Source: Saccharothrix carnea (GTDB lineage: Bacteria > Actinomycetota > Actinomycetes > Mycobacteriales > Pseudonocardiaceae). From it: 64,000 bases of DNA. Of this stretch, positions 24,033-32,673 are shown in pieces (the stretch's first letter is position 1; each line of letters starts with the position of its first letter). Location: positions 62,001 to 126,000 of the forward strand of contig NZ_PYAX01000010.1 of the NCBI RefSeq assembly GCF_003014735.1, read 5' to 3'. The position numbers and the translations under genes are program-made. Under the pieces are notes generated by a model. It did not search any database and had not been told where the DNA came from. It saw nothing but the letters and a program-made list of their open reading frames with translations.

Positions 24033-25191
24033 GCGTGTGCTTCACCCGGTAGGGCGTAGCGACCTGCGGAGCGGGCGTTGGGTTGAGCGGTACGCGCGGG
24101 ATGCGCTTCGGGGCGGGCGTGGGTGCGGGACGGGGAGCGGTGGCGCGGTCGTAGGCGCCGTTCGTGACGGCGTGCAGCAGGTTCACCACGACGACAGCCG
24201 GCGCGACCACGGCGATCGCGCCCGGGAACGTCGGTTCCAGCAGCAGCGCCAGGATGATCGCGGTCAGGCCGTTCTGCTGGCCCAGCGCCAGCCGCACCCG
24301 GTCGCCGCGCCACCTCTTCGGCACCGTCAACGCGAACGCCACGGCGGCCTGTGCGCCGAACGCCGCCACGCCCAGCACCGCGCCGACCCCGGCCAGCACC
24401 CAGCTGAACTCCGCCGCCAGCACCAACCCGACCGCGGCGATCGCCAGGAACATGCCCGTCTCCGCCAGCCCGTCGACCCACCGGCCCAGGTTCGGCCGGA
24501 AGAACAGGCCCAGCAGCGCCAACGCCAGCAGCAGCGAGTACTGCACCGCGACGAACCCGAGGGCCAGCACCGCCACCACCATCACGGCGCGCACCGCGTA
24601 CCGGACCGCGCGCCCACCGGCTTCGGCCCGCCGCACCCGTCCGCCCACCAGCGTCCACAGCATGAACGCCACCCCGGCCAGCGCCAGGTTCAGCACCAGG
24701 TTGACCGCGAACGACCCCACGCCGCCGACCGCGCCGCCGTTCAGCGCGAACGCGGTGATGTACACGGTGAGCAGCACGGTGATCGGGTCGTCGAACGACG
24801 CCCACGCCGACAGCAGCGCCTTCGCCGAGTCCGACATCCGCGACTTGGCCCGCATCGCGGCGACCGACAGCGGGTCGATCTGCGCCACCGCCACGGCCAG
24901 GATCAGGTGGCTCGGATCGCGGAACACGAAGAACATCACGGCGAAGATCAGCGCGACTTTCGCCAACACACCGAGTGTGACCGCGATCACTACCGTGCGG
25001 AGTTGCCTGCGGAATTCCGAGATCACGATCCCGCTCGTGCTCGCGTACAAACCGAAACCGAGCAACGCGGTGATGAAGAATCCGTACACCGGTGAGCGAT
25101 CGACTTCGCGCAGTCCCAACTGCCACGCGACGAGCCAGCCCGCGGCCAGGGCCGAGAGAAGTGCGGCCGAACGGATCACGGGCGTCACCAT
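24028..25191 (-). CDS. Cation:proton antiporter (CPA-type)
   Basis: A 387-residue integral membrane protein with about eleven transmembrane helices and a Pro-rich cytosolic tail (APRPAPTPAPKRIPRVPLNPTPAP). Helices include YGFFITALLGFGLYASTSG, VVIAVTLGVLAKVALIFAV and LILAVAVAQIDPLSVAAM. The paired segments AQIDPLSVAAMRAKSRMSD and WASFDDPITVLLTVY carry the acidic residues expected at the ion site of Na+/H+ exchangers of the CPA superfamily. The ATG at 25191 is chosen; the open frame extends to 25269 but would overlap the next gene. It starts 28 bases after the unrecognised gene of the FxSxx-COOH locus, in the same direction, so it may share that transcript. Confidence 0.8.
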   Translation of the reverse strand: MVTPVIRSAALLSALAAGWLVAWQLGLREVDRSPVYGFFITALLGFGLYASTSGIVISEFRRQLRTVVIAVTLGVLAKVALIFAVMFFVFRDPSHLILAVAVAQIDPLSVAAMRAKSRMSDSAKALLSAWASFDDPITVLLTVYITAFALNGGAVGGVGSFAVNLVLNLALAGVAFMLWTLVGGRVRRAEAGGRAVRYAVRAVMVVAVLALGFVAVQYSLLLALALLGLFFRPNLGRWVDGLAETGMFLAIAAVGLVLAAEFSWVLAGVGAVLGVAAFGAQAAVAFALTVPKRWRGDRVRLALGQQNGLTAIILALLLEPTFPGAIAVVAPAVVVVNLLHAVTNGAYDRATAPRPAPTPAPKRIPRVPLNPTPAPQVATPYRVKHTP

Positions 25192-25210
25192 TCCACGGTA
25201 GGCAGCGGTG

Positions 25211-25225
25211 GATGAGCGTTCAAGG
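25211..25225. repeat. Stop-codon-associated repeat module, solo copy E
   Basis: ATGAGCGTTCAAGG; on the minus strand CCTTGAACGCTCAT contains the TGA stop of the 320-residue gene of the FxSxx-COOH locus. Only the terminal module is present, with no GGACACG units. Confidence 0.5.
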
Positions 25226-26182
25226 ACCGATTGGAGTGAGTTCTTCGGCCAAAGCGGACATTCGATCATCCGCCGCCCGCACCCGTGCCTGATCGATAGT
25301 CACGCCGACCAGGTATTCGCCGGAACGCAACCGGTAGTAGTAGATCGCGCCCATCTCGACGTCGAGCACGAGCCGTGCCATCAGGCCGCCGACGACGGGG
25401 CTCACCGCCCGGTTCAGCTTGGTCGTCAACGCGCCCAGCTCCTGCACGAACCCGTGGTAGAACCGGCGCCGCGCGTCCACCGTGACCTGCTTGAAGAACG
25501 GCGCCAGCGACGGGTCGCCCAGGCAGTCCACCATCGCCCGCACCTCACCGTCGACGACGTGCGCGACCAGGTGCAGGTCCTGCGCCCGCACCGCCGCCAG
25601 GCACGCCGTCAGCGGGCCCTCCCCCGCCGTCACGTGCGCGCTCACGTCCTCCTCCACCGGCAGCGGCACGACGTCCGCCGCGCTGTCCCACCCGCCCGGG
25701 TTGAGCGAGCCGAGGCTGAGCTGGGCGCGCAGCCGGGTGGCGAGCGCGGCCACCGCCCGGTCCGCCTCGTCCACCGCGGGGTGGCCGAACAGCGGCCCCG
25801 CGCCCGCGTGGTCGAGCACCAGGCCGACGACGTGCTCGGTCGGCACGACGGAGTCGCAGAACAGCGCGCCCTCCTCGGTGTGCAGCACGGTGCGGATCAG
25901 CCGGCCCGTGCGCACGTCCTGCAACGCCCGGTCCAGCGTGGCGACCTGGAACGTCAGGTGCCTGCCCAGCCGCTTCAGCTCCTCCCGCCGGGTGCCGCCG
26001 GGCAACGCGTCCGGCGCGGACGGCGGATCGCCGAGGGCGTCGACGCCGAAGTCGAACACGCCGCTGCTGTAGTGCGCGAGGTAGTGCAGCGCCGGGGTGT
26101 CCGCGATCGCCTCACGGCACGCCTGCCTGGCCAGGTCGAACTCCGGGCCGACGTGCTCGGCCTGCTCCTCGTGCAGCTCCAC
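25220..26182 (-). CDS. Unrecognised protein of the FxSxx-COOH locus
   Basis: A 320-residue soluble protein of mixed alpha/beta character that I do not recognise. The GTG at 26182 is preferred because AGGAAGG lies six bases upstream; an ATG at 26224 would overlap the fxsT-like gene. Notable segments are ALHYLAHYSSGVFDFGVDALG, LFGHPAVDEADRAVAALATRL, RAMVDCLGDPSLAPFFKQ and a C-terminal strand-rich part (MARLVLDVEMGAIYYYRLRSGEYLVGVTID). No Walker, HExxH or cysteine cluster is seen. It follows the giant TIR/NB-ARC/TPR gene by 19 bases on the same strand, so it is probably cotranscribed with fxsA and may be a locus-specific accessory or effector. Its role is unknown. Confidence 0.6.
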   Translation of the reverse strand: MELHEEQAEHVGPEFDLARQACREAIADTPALHYLAHYSSGVFDFGVDALGDPPSAPDALPGGTRREELKRLGRHLTFQVATLDRALQDVRTGRLIRTVLHTEEGALFCDSVVPTEHVVGLVLDHAGAGPLFGHPAVDEADRAVAALATRLRAQLSLGSLNPGGWDSAADVVPLPVEEDVSAHVTAGEGPLTACLAAVRAQDLHLVAHVVDGEVRAMVDCLGDPSLAPFFKQVTVDARRRFYHGFVQELGALTTKLNRAVSPVVGGLMARLVLDVEMGAIYYYRLRSGEYLVGVTIDQARVRAADDRMSALAEELTPIGP

Positions 26183-26201
26183 GCCGGTCCTTCCTGCGCG
26201 C

Positions 26202-29200
26202 TCAGGTGTGCGGGACGTCGACATCGCACTCCCGCCAGTCCTGGTCGGTCGGGTGCGCCGCGAGCCGCAGGTTGTGCGCCGCCGCGGCGGTGTGCGGGTG
26301 ATCGTGCCCCAGGAACTCCAGGCAGGCGGTGTGGGTCGCGGCGATCAGTTCGGCCGCCCGGTCCTCCTCGCCTGCCGCGGCGAGCACCCGAGCCTCGTCC
26401 ACGGCCGCCGCCAACGTCCACGGGTGCGTGTCGCCGAGCTTGGAGCGCAACGTCCCCGTCGCGGCCTCCACCTGCCCCACCGCGCCCGCCGGGTCGCCCG
26501 CCGCGCGCAGCGCCAGGCCGAGGCCGAGCCGGCACAGCGCCACGAACGGGTGATCGTCGCGGAGCCCGACGTGCTGCTGGAAGCCGTTCAGCGCGGTGCG
26601 CGCGAGCTCCGCGGCCAACTCGGGGTCGACGCCCACCCTCCGGTGGTCGGCGGCGAAGCTCAACGCGCAGCCCAACGTGTACGGGTGGTGCGCGCCGAGG
26701 ACTTCGCGGTAGTCCCGCAGCGCCTTGCCGGTGCGCTCCTTGGCCTCCTTGGCCCGGCCGACCAGCCGCAGCGCGATCGCGCGGTTCCACTGCACGGCGA
26801 TCTGCACCTGGTTCAGCTCGTGCCGCAACGCCTGCAGCTGCTGCGACGCGTACAGCAAAGAGTCCAGCGCCTCCGGGTAGCGACCCAGTTCTCGCTGGTA
26901 GAGCCCGATCTGCGCGAGCGAGGCCCAGGTGCGCGGGTCGCCCGTCCCGAACAGCCTCCGACGCCTGCGGTAGTTGTCCTCCTCCAGCGCGAGCGCGCCC
27001 GCCGCGTCACCGGACAGGAACATCGAGGACGCCAGGTTGTTCGCCGCACGGCGGGTGTCCGGGTGGTCCTCGCCGAGCACCGTGCGCAGGCTCTCCCAGG
27101 TCGCCTGGTCCTCGGCCAGCGCCTCGGCGAACAGGCCGAGCCCGCGCAGGTCACCGCCCCGGCCGCGGGCCGTGATCAGCGGACGGGGGTGGGTGAGGTC
27201 CAGGGCGCGCCGCTGCTGGGCCAGCGCCAGGTCGTCCAGCCGCAGCGCCTCGGTCGGCTCGCCCAGCACGCGGTGCACGTTGGCAAGCTCGGCGGCCAGC
27301 CGGTTGCGCAGCGGGTCGGCCGGGCCGAACCGCCGGGTCCACGCGTCCAGCAGGGCGCGCCCCGGTCCCAGCGCGGCCCGCCGCACGCCCGCGCCGCCGT
27401 CGGTGTAGAGGAACCGCACCTGGTTGACCAGCCAGCGGCGCACCTTCGGGTCGCCGCTGCCCAGCGCGCCGGACGGGATGACGTGCTTCTGCAGCTCGGC
27501 GAACCGGGCGTGCCGGGTCGGCGACTTGTCCTCCACCTCGGTCGGCGCCAACGCGGCCAGCGCGGCCAGCACGTCGGCCTGCCGCTGTTCCCGTTCGGCG
27601 GGGCTCATCCGGTCGCGCAGCGCGCGCTGCACCACGCGGTGCAGGCGCAGCGAGTACTGGTCGCCCCAGTCGACGCGGAACAGCCCGTACCGCGCGCCGT
27701 ACCAGAGCACCCGGTCGATCTCGGCGGCGTCCAGCTCCAGCGGCTCGGCGTCCACGCCGCCCGCGGCGACCACCCGGCCCAGGAACGCGGGCGAGCGCAC
27801 CAGCCCGAGGTCGGCGCCTTCCGGCGAGAGGAACGAGGACAGCTGGGCGACCAGCACCGCCAGCCGACCGGTGGCGTTGTCCCGCAACGCGTCCACCGCG
27901 ACGTCGACGACCCGCGCCACACCATCCACTTCGGACTCACCGAGTCGCTCGAACAGCGTGCGGGTGGCCCAGGTCGCCGCGTCCGCGTCCCGGGAACCCG
28001 CGCCGACCTCGGCCCGCGCCGTCTCACCGAGCCAGCACGACGCCAGGTCCAGCGCCAACGGCAGGTGGTCGACGGCGTCCGCGACCCGGCGCGCGTCGGA
28101 CTCGGTCAACCCCGGCACGCGGTCCAGCAGCAGCCGCACGCTGTCGTCGGCACGCATCGGCACCAGCTCGACGGCCGGCCCGTCCGCCGGCGCCGAGGTG
28201 ATCAGCACGTGCCCGGTGGCGCCGGACGGCAGCAGGTCGGCGATCACGTCCGGGTCGTCGGCGTTGTCGTAGACCAGCAGGAACCGCGCGTAGGCCGGGT
28301 CGTTGGACAGCCGTTCCAGCGCGGACAGCGTGCCGTAGTCGGTGGAGCCGGGCTGGCGCAGCCGCACCGCCAGCTCCGCCAGGCCCGTCAGCACCGACTG
28401 CCGGTCGTGCGCGGACAGCCACCACACCGCCGCGTAGTCCGACGAGAACCGGTAGGCGTACTCCAGCGCCAACTCGCTCTTGCCGACACCCGGCACGCCG
28501 TCGACCGTGACCACCACGCGCCCGTCGCCCGCCGCCGTGAACTGGTCGCGCAACGCCTCCAGGTCCTCGTCGCGGCCCACGAAACCGCGGTGGCGCGGCG
28601 GCAGGTCGAACACCGCCGGGTCGCTGCCCGGCACCCGCATGCCCGGTTCGTGCACGGTGCCGGGCCGGTCGATCAGGCCGAAGTGGCTGAGCAGCCGGGC
28701 GCTCAACGTCTCCGGCGTGTGGTCGTGCACCGCCAGTCCACCGTCGTCGGCGGCGTCCTCCGACAACCGCAGCCGCAGCACGGTCAGCGGCAGGGCGGGC
28801 AGCTCGACCGGGCCGAGGTGCGGCGACGACAGGATCACCACGCCCGGCGGCACGTCGGCGGCGAACCACTCGCCCGCGTCGGACAGGCGCCGCACCTGCG
28901 CGCCCGCGCGCTCCAACTGGCCGCGCACCCAGTCCGCCCAGGCCCGGTCACGCGGCGCGTGCACGAGCACCACCCGGTCCGGCTCGGTGGTCGACGTCAG
29001 CCCGAACACCCGCCGGTAGCGGGCGCGCAGCACCGGCGACACCGGGACCACCTCGGTGACCGCGCCACCGGTGACCGCCGCGGCGAGCCTGCCGTACTGG
29101 GCTTCCAGCGCGCCGCCGCTGGTCGGCTCCTCCACCAGGATCGCCAGCAGCGGGTCGAACGCGTCGAACGGGCGGTAGGGGATCTCGATCGTGCCGCCGT

Positions 29201-29927
29201 CCGGCACCCGCTTCACCTGGCCCGCCAGCAGTTCGGCGAACGCGGCGTGGATCGCCGACCGGATGCGCTGCGCCCGCGACAACTCGTCGGCGTCGTCGAA
29301 CAGCGTCGCCACCGGCACCACGTCGATCCGGATCGGCGCCCGCTGGCGCAGCCGCGCGGCCAGGTCCGCCGCGTCCGCGATGGCCCGCGGCCGGGGGCGG
29401 AAGCACACCACGGCCAGCTCGCACAGCGTCGCGATCAGCGTCAGCGTCTCGTCGCCCGCGCCGGTCGGCGCGTCGATCAGCACCTGGTCGTAGTCGGACT
29501 CGGCCAGCCGCGCGCGCAGCTCGGCGATCACGCCCGCGTCACCGTGCCGGGTCTCGGGCCTCGGGCGGCCCGCCGCGTCGACCGGTATCGGCGACACCAC
29601 GTCGATGTGGCCGGGCGCCGTGACGTCGCCCGCGGGCGGCGCGAACCGCTCGACGACGGGTGCCGGGGTGTCCTCGCCGACCGGATCGGCCCGGTAGGCG
29701 GCCGACAGCCCGCGGCCCAACGCTTCCGGCAGGCCGAGGCGGGCCACCAGGAACGGCTCCAGGTACTCGCGCACCCGCGGCACCTCCGAGCCCCAGTCCA
29801 CGACCAGGACCCGCTGCCCGGCGGCGGCCAGCGTCCACGCCAGGTTGGCCACCGCGCTGGTGCGGCCGGTCCCGCCGGTCGCCGACAGGAAGGCGGTGAC
29901 GCCGAGGTGGGCCGCCGCCGTTCTCAC
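26202..29927 (-). CDS. FxSxx-COOH system TIR/NB-ARC/TPR protein
   Basis: A 1241-residue multidomain protein of the type annotated as FxSxx-COOH system tetratricopeptide repeat protein. Order: a MinD/SIMIBI-like P-loop ATPase (FLSATGGTGRTSAVANLAW, residues 13-31, to about 260); a TIR-like domain (about 320-430, VVLVHAPRDRAWADWVRGQLERAGAQV); an NB-ARC/STAND ATPase (about 455-720, VVVTVDGVPGVGKSELALEY, then RFLLVYDNADDPDVIADLLP as Walker B); and TPR repeats to the C-terminus (about 820-1200, with ALRLDDLALAQQRRALDL, AGALALEEDNYRRR, HPYTLGCALSFAADHRR). STAND proteins with TIR and TPR parts are signal-sensing switches; the role here is unproven. The GTG start overlaps the fxsA stop (GTGA), so it is translated directly after the precursor peptide. 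Confidence 0.88.
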   Translation of the reverse strand: MRTAAAHLGVTAFLSATGGTGRTSAVANLAWTLAAAGQRVLVVDWGSEVPRVREYLEPFLVARLGLPEALGRGLSAAYRADPVGEDTPAPVVERFAPPAGDVTAPGHIDVVSPIPVDAAGRPRPETRHGDAGVIAELRARLAESDYDQVLIDAPTGAGDETLTLIATLCELAVVCFRPRPRAIADAADLAARLRQRAPIRIDVVPVATLFDDADELSRAQRIRSAIHAAFAELLAGQVKRVPDGGTIEIPYRPFDAFDPLLAILVEEPTSGGALEAQYGRLAAAVTGGAVTEVVPVSPVLRARYRRVFGLTSTTEPDRVVLVHAPRDRAWADWVRGQLERAGAQVRRLSDAGEWFAADVPPGVVILSSPHLGPVELPALPLTVLRLRLSEDAADDGGLAVHDHTPETLSARLLSHFGLIDRPGTVHEPGMRVPGSDPAVFDLPPRHRGFVGRDEDLEALRDQFTAAGDGRVVVTVDGVPGVGKSELALEYAYRFSSDYAAVWWLSAHDRQSVLTGLAELAVRLRQPGSTDYGTLSALERLSNDPAYARFLLVYDNADDPDVIADLLPSGATGHVLITSAPADGPAVELVPMRADDSVRLLLDRVPGLTESDARRVADAVDHLPLALDLASCWLGETARAEVGAGSRDADAATWATRTLFERLGESEVDGVARVVDVAVDALRDNATGRLAVLVAQLSSFLSPEGADLGLVRSPAFLGRVVAAGGVDAEPLELDAAEIDRVLWYGARYGLFRVDWGDQYSLRLHRVVQRALRDRMSPAEREQRQADVLAALAALAPTEVEDKSPTRHARFAELQKHVIPSGALGSGDPKVRRWLVNQVRFLYTDGGAGVRRAALGPGRALLDAWTRRFGPADPLRNRLAAELANVHRVLGEPTEALRLDDLALAQQRRALDLTHPRPLITARGRGGDLRGLGLFAEALAEDQATWESLRTVLGEDHPDTRRAANNLASSMFLSGDAAGALALEEDNYRRRRRLFGTGDPRTWASLAQIGLYQRELGRYPEALDSLLYASQQLQALRHELNQVQIAVQWNRAIALRLVGRAKEAKERTGKALRDYREVLGAHHPYTLGCALSFAADHRRVGVDPELAAELARTALNGFQQHVGLRDDHPFVALCRLGLGLALRAAGDPAGAVGQVEAATGTLRSKLGDTHPWTLAAAVDEARVLAAAGEEDRAAELIAATHTACLEFLGHDHPHTAAAAHNLRLAAHPTDQDWRECDVDVPHT

Positions 29928-30091
29928 AGAGAACTCTCAAAAGCCGCGAAACGGTCGGGCAGTTCGGCGTTCTCCGCGAGGATCCGGTGCAGCGCGGCGC
30001 GCAGCGCGGTGTCCGGCAGATCGGCCAACCGGTCCAGGTCGACGCCCGTGACGTCCAGGAGCTCGGACTCCAGGACTGGTTCGGCTGCCAT
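29924..30091 (-). CDS. fxsA: FxSxx-COOH cyclophane RiPP precursor peptide
   Basis: A 55-residue peptide: start MAAEPVLESELLDVTGVDL, acidic/hydrophobic leader, and C-terminus RFAAFESSL. The last five residues F-E-S-S-L fit the FxSxx-COOH signature exactly. In this family a radical SAM enzyme of the FxsB type cross-links the C-terminal Phe to give a cyclophane. ATG at 30091; TGA at 29926-29924, overlapping the GTG of the TIR/NB-ARC/TPR gene. The peptide begins 175 bases from the divergent fxsB gene. It is too short for most gene callers, but its motif, start and neighbours all agree. Confidence 0.93.
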   Translation of the reverse strand: MAAEPVLESELLDVTGVDLDRLADLPDTALRAALHRILAENAELPDRFAAFESSL

Positions 30092-30266
30092 GTCCGACGT
30101 ACCCCCTCACCGCAAAGCTGCGGTTTTCACCGCAGTCGCCTGATTGCCGGCAACGCCGGCGGCGCACTTCCCATCGTAGTGAACGACAACGGTCACCGTG
30201 GCGAATCCTCCGATTGGCGGACGCAGCGGGCGGCGCACTGTGTTTGATTGCAGGAGGGGGTCTGGA

Positions 30267-31421
30267 TTGCTTGTGGTGTGGCCGGAATATCCGGGGGGTG
30301 GAAAAGCGTTGCCGTTCCGCCAGTTCGTGCTCAAGGTGCACAGCAGGTGCAACCTCGCGTGCGACTACTGCTACGTCTACGAACTGGCCGACCAGCGGTG
30401 GCGTTCCCGGCCGCGGGCGATGTCGCCGGAGATAGTCGCGCACACCGCCGAACGGGTGGCCGAACACGTGCGCGGGCACGGGTTGTCCGACGTGGAAGTG
30501 GTGCTGCACGGCGGTGAGCCGCTGCTCGCCGGACGTGCCGCGATCGAGTCGCTGATCACCCGGTTCCGCTCGGTCGTGCCCGCGCGGGTGCGGTTCACCG
30601 TGCAGACGAACGGGACTTTGCTCGACCGTGGATTCCTGGAGCTGTTCTCCGCGCACGGTGTCCGGGTCGGGGTGAGCGTGGACGGCACACCGGAAGCGCA
30701 CGACCGGCACCGCGTGCGGCCGGACGGCACCGGTAGTTGGGCGGCGGTGCGCGCGGCGTTGACGTCGTTGCGCGCGTTCCCCGAGGTGTACGGCGGCCTG
30801 CTGTGCGTGGTGGACGTGGACGCGGACCCGTCGCGGGTCTACGGGTCGTTGCTGGAATTCTCGCCGCCCGCGGTGGATTTCCTGCTGCCGCACGGCAACT
30901 GGTCGGCGCCGCCGCCGGGACGGGTCGCCGATCCGGCGGCCACGCCGTACGCGGACTGGCTGATCGCCGTGTTCGACGTCTGGTACGGCCGGCCGGTGAC
31001 CCGCGTGCGGCTGTTCGAGGAGCTGCTGTCGGTGTTGCTGGGCGGGCGTTCCGGGGTGGAGGGCATCGGGTTGACCCCCACAGCACAGGTGGTGGTGGAG
31101 GCGGACGGCGCGGTCGAGGTGTCGGACATCCTGGCGTCGTCCTCGCCGGAGGCTTCGGCGACCGGGCTGCACGTGGCGCGCGACCCGTTCGACGCGGCGT
31201 GGGACCTGCCGGACGTGCGCGCCGGGCGTTCGGGGCTGGCGGGGCTGTCCGCGCGGTGCCGCCGGTGCCCGGTGGTGTCGGCGTGCGGCGGCGGGCTGCG
31301 GGCGCACCGGTTCCTGGCGGGCGCCGGGTTCGACCGGCCCTCGGTGTACTGCCCGGACCTGCTCCGGCTGATCGGGCACGTGCGGTCGCGGGTGGCGGCG
31401 GACCTGGCGGCGTTGGCGTGA
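30267..31421 (+). CDS. fxsB: FxsB-type radical SAM/SPASM peptide maturase
   Basis: A 384-residue radical SAM enzyme. The cluster motif C28-x3-C32-x2-C35 is in SRCNLACDYCYVYE; VVLHGGEPLL (GGE) and FTVQTNGTLL are further SAM-domain marks. The C-terminal SPASM-like region has the cysteines LSARCRRCPVVSACGGGLRAHRF and YCPDLLRLIG, for auxiliary iron-sulfur clusters. Members of this family form cyclophane cross-links in FxSxx-COOH precursors. The start is probably the TTG at 30267, nine bases after AGGAGG; the GTG at 30273 is the alternative. Its stop overlaps the start of the HExxH gene (GTGA). Confidence 0.92.
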   Translation: MLVVWPEYPGGGKALPFRQFVLKVHSRCNLACDYCYVYELADQRWRSRPRAMSPEIVAHTAERVAEHVRGHGLSDVEVVLHGGEPLLAGRAAIESLITRFRSVVPARVRFTVQTNGTLLDRGFLELFSAHGVRVGVSVDGTPEAHDRHRVRPDGTGSWAAVRAALTSLRAFPEVYGGLLCVVDVDADPSRVYGSLLEFSPPAVDFLLPHGNWSAPPPGRVADPAATPYADWLIAVFDVWYGRPVTRVRLFEELLSVLLGGRSGVEGIGLTPTAQVVVEADGAVEVSDILASSSPEASATGLHVARDPFDAAWDLPDVRAGRSGLAGLSARCRRCPVVSACGGGLRAHRFLAGAGFDRPSVYCPDLLRLIGHVRSRVAADLAALA

Positions 31422-32584
31422 GCGTCGGGCCGTTCCGGGTGTCGGACTCGGACTTCACCGCTCTGGCGCGCGGCGGTGGCGGTGCGTCGGCGGTGCGCAC
31501 GCTGCGGCTGGCGCGGCGCAGCCGGACGTTGCTGCTGATCCGGTCCATCGCGGCGGAACCGGCGGCGCGGGAGGCGTTCGCGCTGCTGTGCGAGGTGGCG
31601 CGGGTGGCGCCGGGCGCGGTGGACCGGGTGCTGGACCACCCGTCGGTCGGCGCGTGGGCGACGCGCACGGCGTTGGCGCTGCGGCGGGGTGACGCCGAGG
31701 TCCGTCCGGCGGAGTTGGCGTTCACCGCGGCCGCGGCGGCGGTGCGGGCGGGTGTGCCGGTGGACTTGCGGTTCCCGCCGGTGGACGTGTTCTCGCTGCC
31801 GTCGTTGGGCGTGGTGGAGGGGCCCGGGTTGGCTTACCGGCCGTTGCCGGAGATCGACGTGGGCGGGTTGTCGTTGCAGGTGGACCTGTGGGCCGGTGGC
31901 GGCGTGCCGGACGAGCTGCCGGTGGCCGCTTCGGTCGACCTGCCGCGGTGGCGTGACGCGGTCGGCTCGGCGTGGGACCTGCTGTCGGGCGACCACCCGG
32001 CGTCGGCCGCGGAGGTCGCCGAGGTCGTGTCGGTGCTGACGCCGATGCCGTCGTCGCCCTCGGGGACGAGCAGCGCGACGTTGGCCGACGCGTTCGGGTG
32101 CGTGTTCCTGTCGCCGATGCCGGACGCGGAGACGTTGGCCGTGACGCTCGTGCACGAGGCGCAGCACAGCAAGCTGGTCGCGTTGATGGACCTGTTCGCG
32201 CTGGTCAAGCCGGGGCGGGAGGCGTTGTTCTACGCGCCGTGGCGGGAAGACCCGCGGCCGGCGGCCGGCCTGCTGCACGGCACGTACGCGCACTTGGGCG
32301 TGGCCGGGTTCTGGCGTTCGCGCCCCGGGCCCGCGGCGCAGGTCGAGTACGCGCGCTGGCGTTCGGCGGCCCTGATCACCGCCGAGGCCCTGCTGGCGGG
32401 CGACGAGCTGACGCCGACCGGCACCCGCTTCGTCGCCGAGCTGGCCGGTGTCCTGCGCGCCTGGTGCGCCGAACCGCTCCCCCCGGCCGCGCTGGCGGTC
32501 GCCGAAGCCGAGTCGTCCGCCCACCGGGCACGCTGGCGAGCCGCCCACGGACCCCTTCCCGAACGCGGAACTCGGGGGTCCTGA
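31418..32584 (+). CDS. aKG-HExxH-type peptide beta-hydroxylase
   Basis: A 388-residue protein of the HEXXH-motif peptide-modification family found beside FxsB. The hallmark VTLVHEAQHSKLVAL gives H246, E247 and H250; H285-like GTYAHLGVAGFWR downstream could give the third metal ligand. Members are described as Fe(II)/alpha-ketoglutarate-dependent peptide beta-hydroxylases, so it may hydroxylate residues of the fxsA peptide before or after cyclophane formation. The N-terminal about 130 residues are helical and Arg/Ala-rich. GTG start at 31418 is coupled to fxsB by a 4-bp overlap. Its TGA stop is part of a palindromic repeat (CTGAGCGTTCGACACG). Confidence 0.85.
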   Translation: MSVGPFRVSDSDFTALARGGGGASAVRTLRLARRSRTLLLIRSIAAEPAAREAFALLCEVARVAPGAVDRVLDHPSVGAWATRTALALRRGDAEVRPAELAFTAAAAAVRAGVPVDLRFPPVDVFSLPSLGVVEGPGLAYRPLPEIDVGGLSLQVDLWAGGGVPDELPVAASVDLPRWRDAVGSAWDLLSGDHPASAAEVAEVVSVLTPMPSSPSGTSSATLADAFGCVFLSPMPDAETLAVTLVHEAQHSKLVALMDLFALVKPGREALFYAPWREDPRPAAGLLHGTYAHLGVAGFWRSRPGPAAQVEYARWRSAALITAEALLAGDELTPTGTRFVAELAGVLRAWCAEPLPPAALAVAEAESSAHRARWRAAHGPLPERGTRGS

Positions 32585-32626
32585 GCGTTCGACACGCGGG
32601 GCCTGGGGGTTCGACACGCGCGGGGC
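32581..32626. repeat. Stop-codon-associated palindromic repeat, copy C
   Basis: CTGAGCGTTCGACACGCGGGG starts on the stop codon of the HExxH gene (TGA at 32582-32584) and is followed by a second GTTCGACACGCG unit at 32609-32620. The remaining bases to 32673 hold the promoter or leader of the helicase gene. Confidence 0.65.
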
Positions 32627-32673
32627 GGGTGTGGTCCGCGAGGTTGGCCGGTCCGGCCGCGATACTGCCGGCC

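Noticed and set aside
21644..25126. Long minus-strand open frame of about 1,160 codons opposite the large ATPase
   Set aside because: Same strand-shadow effect; no ribosome site, low-complexity translation, and both underlying genes have clear motifs.
26097..30143. Plus-strand open frame of about 1,350 codons across the TIR/NB-ARC/TPR gene
   Set aside because: Mirror of a strong coding region; no recognisable fold.
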